Source: Caenorhabditis elegans
Lineage: Eukaryota > Nematoda > Chromadorea > Rhabditida > Rhabditidae
DNA length: 64,000 bases
NCBI RefSeq assembly: GCF_000002985.6
Contig: NC_003283.11
Location: 8,122,001 to 8,186,000 of the forward strand
Reading direction: 5' to 3'
This document shows, in pieces, positions 59,427 through 64,000 of the stretch. How positions within the stretch are numbered: position 1 is the first letter of the stretch; every line of letters starts with the position of its first letter. A program made the translations under genes and the position numbers. The notes below the pieces were generated by a model. The model did not search any database, was not told the DNA's origin, and saw only the letters and a list, made by a program, of their open reading frames with translations.

Positions 59427-61442
59427 ATGGCACTACTTCTCCAATCGGAGACTGATTTCGGTCTGGGACTTCTTCGTCAACAGAATATTTCCGAATCTCT
59501 CGCATTTTCTCCACTTTCCATTGCCTTAGCTCTATCTCTGGTTCATGTAGCGGCAAAAGGAGAAACTCGTGATCAGATTCGTGAAGCTCTCGTAAAAGGA
59601 TCCACCGATGAACAGCTCGAACAGCATTTTGCAAACATCTCCGCTGCACTATTGGCGGCTGAAAGAGGAACCGAAGTAAAACTTGCGAATCATGTCTTCA
59701 CTAGGTAAATTAAAAGTTTGGATGGAGATTTCAAAGTTGTTTTTATTCAGAGCCGGATTTAAAATCAAGCAATCGTACTTAGATGATGTCAAGAAACTTT
59801 ACAACGCTGGCGCAAGTTCACTTGATTTTGACAATAAGGAAGCTACGGCCGAAGCGATCAATAATTTTGTTCGTGAAAATACAGGAGATCATATCAAGAA
59901 GATTATTGGATCGGACAGTATCAACTCAGGTTTCAAATTTTTAAAATAAAATTGATAATAATGTTTCTTATTTTAAAGATCTCGTCGCTGTTCTCACCAA
60001 TGCTCTCTACTTCAAGGCTGATTGGCAAAACAAATTCAAAAAGGATTCTACATTCAAGAGCGAATTCTTCAGTTCAGCTGATTCGAAACGAGAAATCGAT
60101 TTTCTCCATGCCTCCAGTGTCTCGAGAGATTACGCCGAAAATGATCAATTCCAAGTTCTCAGTCTTCCATATAAGGACAACACATTTGCACTCACAATTT
60201 TCCTTCCAAAAACCCGTTTCGGATTGACCGAGTCGCTCAAAACTCTGGATTCTGCAACTATTCAACACCTTCTATCAAATGTCTCCAGTACTTCGGTTAA
60301 TGTTAGTCTTATGGAACATTTGCTTTATAATAATTTTCAAATTTACAGGTTCAAATTCCAAAGTGGAAGATTGAGACAAAGTTGGGACTCGAAGAAGCTC
60401 TTCAATCGCTCGGAATTAAAAAAGCGTTCGATAATGATGCAGATCTTGGAAATATGGCAGATGGCCTCTACGTTTCAAAAGTCACTCACAAAGCTCTCAT
60501 TGAGGTAAGTATTCGCTTTGTTAGTGATAGTAAAACATGTCTGATTCAATGCTTCGTAATGTGTACTCGAATTTTCAAATGTGCATGTGAACGTAGCAAT
60601 TGACGGTTTGAATATAAAAACTGTATCCTATTGCTTGCTTAGTTTTAATCCCAAATAGTAAATAACTTACCAATCCCTGTCGATTGTTCGGTTACCACTC
60701 ATTGGTCCTGTTTTCTAGGTTGACGAAGAAGGAACCAAAGCCGCTGCAGCTACTACTGTATCAATTTCGCTCAAGTCAGCCATGTTCGTAATGGAAGAGC
60801 CAAAAGATTTCACAGCCGACCATCCATTCTTTTTCGTTCTGTCAAAAGATAACCACCCTCTTTTTGTCGGCCTTCATCATTAGAACTTTCTCGAACGAAA
60901 CGTTTTTTGTATTATAATTTGTTCGCTAATTACTTGATAATACCGCGTGGATATGTAAATTTCTGATTTTTCTGCGAAAAATTTAAATAAATGTATAATA
61001 AATATCGTGTAATAGTTAAAACGTATACAGGTCGACGAAGAAGGAACAACTGCTGCTGCAGCCACAGTGGTATCATTTGTCAGGAAATCTGCAAGACCGT
61101 CAGCTATAAAGCCAATCGTTTTTCAAGCAGATCATCCTTTCCTCTTTATGCTCACCCAAACAAATCACCCAATTTTTCTAGGAATTCATCAATAAAGCCA
61201 ACATATATTTTCATAATACTGTTTCTTCATAAATTCCACGTTCACAACTAATTCATAAATATTAGCCAGTTTATATTCAGGTCGATGAAGATGGTACTGT
61301 AGCTGTTGCGGCTACAAGATGTTCAATAGAAAGATGCCGGAAAAAGATGAAAGAAAACATTGAATTTCATGCAGAGCACCCATTTTTCTTCATATTACAT
61401 CACGGAACATCATATATATTTTTGGGTGTCTTCACGGGATGA
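59427..61442 (+). CDS. srp-7: Intracellular-type serpin SRP-7 with three alternative last exons
   Basis: Common exons 59427-59704, 59751-59929, 59979-60301 and 60349-60504 encode the serpin body (ISESLAFSPLSIALAL, VLTNALYFKADW, VLSLPYKDNTFALTIFLPK, ALIEV). Three alternative terminal exons follow, each starting GT(T/C)GA and carrying hinge, reactive-site loop and C-terminal strands: A 60719-60883, B 61031-61195, C 61281-61442. Each gives a 365-366 residue protein. No signal peptide, so ov-serpin-like and cytosolic. An SL-type acceptor (tttttcag) ends at 59425, one base before the start codon context. Hinges A and B (EEGTKAAAATTV, EEGTTAAAATVV) fit inhibitory serpins; C (EDGTVAVAATRC) is less standard. 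Changing the last exon should change protease specificity. Poly(A) signals follow A (about 60985) and B (61191-61196). Symbol assigned from memory of the locus. Confidence 0.9.
60719..60883 (+). other. srp-7: srp-7 alternative last exon A (reactive-site loop A)
   Basis: Encodes VDEEGTKAAAATTV, then SISLKSAMFVMEEPKDF and FTADHPFFFVL, ending LHH-stop. The all-small-residue hinge indicates an inhibitory serpin; hydrophobic residues (AMFVM) lie where the scissile bond is expected, suggesting chymotrypsin- or cathepsin-type targets. Confidence 0.85.
61031..61195 (+). other. srp-7: srp-7 alternative last exon B (reactive-site loop B)
   Basis: Acceptor acgtatacag. Encodes VDEEGTTAAAATVV, SFVRKSARPSAIKP, QADHPFLFML and ends GIHQ-stop. 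The hinge is inhibitory in type; basic residues (RKSAR) at the expected P1 region suggest trypsin-like targets. AATAAA overlaps the stop codon. Confidence 0.85.
61281..61442 (+). other. srp-7: srp-7 alternative last exon C (reactive-site loop C)
   Basis: Acceptor tatattcag. Encodes VDEDGTVAVAATRC, SIERCRKKMKENIEF, AEHPFFFIL and ends GVFTG-stop. The loop is strongly basic and has two cysteines six residues apart. The hinge carries V and R, less favourable for loop insertion. Its ending (GVF.G) matches the distal serpin rather than exons A and B. Confidence 0.8.
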
Positions 61443-61729
61443 TGGCTTCATTGATAGACAAAGTTTTAAAATTTTGGTCCAATATGACTTTCATTTTTTT
61501 TAGTACTCAATTGAGTTTCTTTCAGACAAAAATTCAATTTTAAGCTCCAAAAATGAATACATTTATTATTGAAATATGCAATCTTCAAAATTTCTATTTG
61601 CTCTTTTCAAACATTCAATGTATATTTCGCAATCAGTTTCGTATGTATGACTAAACCTCTACATTCTCTATCAACATTTTATTCAACGATTTTATCATTT
61701 CCAGGCAGAAATTTTCATTATTATTCTCA

Positions 61730-63772
61730 ATGTCAAACGACGATAAATTGTAAGTGAACTTTAAAAAAACAATTACTCTAGAGCTTTTATTGCGTATAGC
61801 GCAAAGTATCTCGTAGCGAATACTACAGTAGTACTTTAATTTACTACTGTAGCATTTGTGTCGATTTACGGGTTCAACTTTCTGAATGAACTAAATCATT
61901 TATTTATAGATAGAATATTAAAGTTAAGCAAAAATATGAACAAAAATATGAAAATATGAAAATATGAAGAAACAAAGGAAAATGGGATATCGCTGTCGCA
62001 GTACGAAAAGAAAATAAATGAACCGATTGGTTCAATGGAGCCCGTAAATCGACACAAGCGCTACAGTAGTCATTTAAAGAATTACTGTAGTTTTCACAAC
62101 AAGATATTTTGCACGTCAAATATGTTGCACAATACGTATGTATTCTCAGAAATTTAGTCTTCCCGTTATAACAATTTAGCAATGCTGAAAAATATATAAA
62201 ATAAGACAATTAATTGTGAAATATCGCAAAATAAAAATACGGTAAGAATGAAATATTCAACTTCAAAACTCAATTTTTAAATTTTGGGAAATCTCTTTGG
62301 AAGAAATTCGAATAGGTATGTAGATTTGCCAAAATAATGAAATAAAAAGTTATATGTGCCATTATTTTTAGAATTCTTGAATTTCTCCTTCCAGGCACGA
62401 ATTTCTCTCCAAATCAGAGGCTGAGTTTGCCCTGAAACTACTCCATCAACAGGATCACTCTCAGTCTTTTGTTTTCTCACCAATTGCTATTTCATTGGCT
62501 TTATATTCTCTATATGAGGCAGCTAGAGGTGAAACTCGTAGTCAGATTCACGATTGTCTTTTCAAAAATGCCACTGATGGAGAGATGGTAACACATTTTT
62601 CAAACGTCTCCACCGCACTTTCAGCAATGAAAAAAGATCCTCAAGTGAAAATTTGCAATCATATCATATGCAGGTACTTAGGTTTCGTTTTGAAAATTTT
62701 ATTTGAACTAACTTGTTTCAGAAATGGAATTAAAACCGAGTCATTGTGTTTAGATAAAGTAAAGTTACTTTATAATTGTGAAGTGTCATCACACGATTTA
62801 GACAATGAAAAAGAAACTATAAAAACAATAAACAAATTGATACGAGAAAATACGGATGGACACATTAAGAAAATTAATACCAAAATAAGTATTGATAAAG
62901 GTAAGTCACCATCATCATACTTAAAGTTTTAGAATTAAATGTTTAGATCAAGTTGTAGTATTTCTCAGTGCTGCATGTTTTGAAGCTCAATGGCAGAACA
63001 AGTTCCATAAATTATCTACTTCCAAAAAAGAGTTTTTCTGCACAGCAAACTCACACAGAAACATAAAATTCTTACACGCAACTGGTGCTAACAGAAAATA
63101 CTGTGAAAACGACAAATTCCAAGTTCTTAGTCTTCCATATACAGACAGTTCGTTTGAAATGACAATTTTTCTTCCAAAAGAACAATTTGGATTGGCTGAA
63201 GCATTGAAAACACTGGGGACGTCTACCATTCAAGAACTGAAGTCAAATGTTTCTAACTATCTAGTTAATGTAAGTGCTTCCATTAGTTAAAAAATATGCT
63301 TTTTATTTCAGGTTCAAATTCCAATATGGCGGAATGAAACAGAGATTGATCTGAATAGCACACTTCAGGCGATTGGAATAACAAAGATACTTAACGAGTC
63401 TGCTTATATAGGGAATTTTGCAGAAAATGTTCATATTTCAGAATTTATTCACAAGGCAATAATTGAGGTAACCAAACGTTTTTTAATAATTTTTCCAATT
63501 TCGTCTAGTTTCTTTGCATCGTTTAAGGATTTCTTCTATAAGCTATAAGATTTAGTTGTATGCTGGAAATGTTTGCCTAATTCTTGATATTAACTTTATT
63601 TTCTTCATAGGTTAACGAAAATGGCACTTCTCCTGCAACTAACACCAAAGTTATAACAAAACGATGGCGAGAGGAAACCGGCGAAATTCGAGATTTTATA
63701 GCAGACCATCCATTTTTATACACAATTCATTACAAGAATTCAATTTTGTTTATGGGTGTATTTGCTGGATGA
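61730..63772 (+). CDS. srp-8: Second serpin, tandem paralogue of srp-7 (probably srp-8)
   Basis: Six exons: 61730-61749, 62395-62673, 62722-62900, 62947-63269, 63312-63467 and 63611-63772, giving 372 codons plus TGA. The 20-nt first exon (MSNDDKL) joins in frame to HEFLSKSEAEFAL; an acceptor ccag ends at 61704. From exon 2 on, intron positions, phases and several exon lengths (179, 323, 156) equal those of srp-7, proving tandem duplication. Serpin blocks: QSFVFSPIAISLALY, VVVFLSAACFEAQW, VLSLPYTDSSFEMTIFLPK, DHPFLYTIHY. The hinge NENGTSPATNTKV has Pro and Asn instead of small residues, and exon 3-4 codon use is AT-richer than in srp-7, both signs of relaxed constraint. No frame break is present. 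AATAAA at 63791. The 645-bp first intron holds a palindromic repeat. The symbol is a weaker recollection than srp-7. Confidence 0.82.
61791..62138. repeat. Palindromic interspersed repeat, second copy of the 11.9-kb family
   Basis: Left arm tcgtagcgaatactacagtag and gtgtcgatttacgggttca; right arm cccgtaaatcgacacaagcg and gaattactgtagttttcaca. Same arrangement and words as 11925-12310. Lies entirely in intron 1 of the distal serpin. Confidence 0.75.
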
Positions 63773-64000
63773 TAACTAAATTTGACTATGAATAAAACCA
63801 CTTAATTAAAAAAAACATTTGTAAGTGGAGAAAAACTAGAAAAATGAATAAAGTTGTGAAGAAGATTCAAATCTTCTAATTCATAAAATCTTTACTCCAA
63901 GATGTCTATCCTTGATTTATCCAGTCTTCCGAGAATATGTGGCAGTTACTTTCTGGTTTTTGTCAGATCAAAATGCAGAAGATCTGCCTGCCATTTCTTG
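63773..64000. other. 3' flank of the distal serpin
   Basis: Contains the serpin 3' UTR with AATAAA at 63791-63796 and then AT-rich sequence to the window end. A short complementary pair (gaagattcaaatcttc) near 63860 could form a small hairpin. No gene seen. Confidence 0.4.

Overview
The window is nematode nuclear DNA, almost certainly Caenorhabditis elegans. It is AT-rich with short introns (often 45-60 bp), TTTCAG-type splice acceptors, and acceptors lying a few bases upstream of start codons, as spliced-leader trans-splicing requires. Several genes are recognisable: spr-1 (CoREST), snap-1 (alpha-SNAP), sul-2 (sulfatase) and the serpins srp-7 and probably srp-8. From memory this set lies on chromosome V. 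No database was consulted. Exon boundaries were worked out by hand from reading frame and splice sites, and every multi-exon model given as complete closes in frame.

Layout. 1-4.6 kb: two tandem family-92 glycosyltransferase (DUF23) genes on +, the first cut by the window edge. 4.9-7.35 kb: spr-1 on -, with a 53-codon ORF starting 63 bp from its ATG in the opposite direction. 8.6-11.1 kb: snap-1 on +; read-through of its second exon encodes a ZNF511-type C2H2 zinc-finger protein with its own poly(A) signal. 11.4-12.9 kb: a small coiled-coil gene. 12.9-21.9 kb: a large gene-free stretch. 21.9-23.4 kb: a class A GPCR. 24.6-26.0 kb: a small gene whose third exon is open in two frames. 26-35.7 kb: gene-free apart from a TTAA-flanked palindromic transposable element.

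35.7-39.5 kb: sul-2 followed by a PP1-like phosphatase that has lost nearly all its metal ligands. 41.6-46.2 kb: a CHK-kinase-like gene (+) and a Ras-like, RGK-type GTPase (-) that converge so that their stop codons overlap. 46.2-55.1 kb: no gene seen. 55.1-55.45 kb: an intronless histone H3-like gene with a short tail (-). 57.2 kb: a possible small two-exon gene. 59.4-63.8 kb: two tandem serpins with identical intron phases; the first has three alternative last exons, each carrying a different reactive-site loop.

The genes do not form one pathway. A recurring theme is family members with altered catalytic or binding residues: a GT92 lacking its acidic motif, a sulfatase lacking the DN/K segment, a dead phosphatase, a GTPase without DxxG, an H3 without the usual tail and a serpin with a poor hinge. 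The shared snap-1/ZNF511-like locus is the most unusual gene arrangement.
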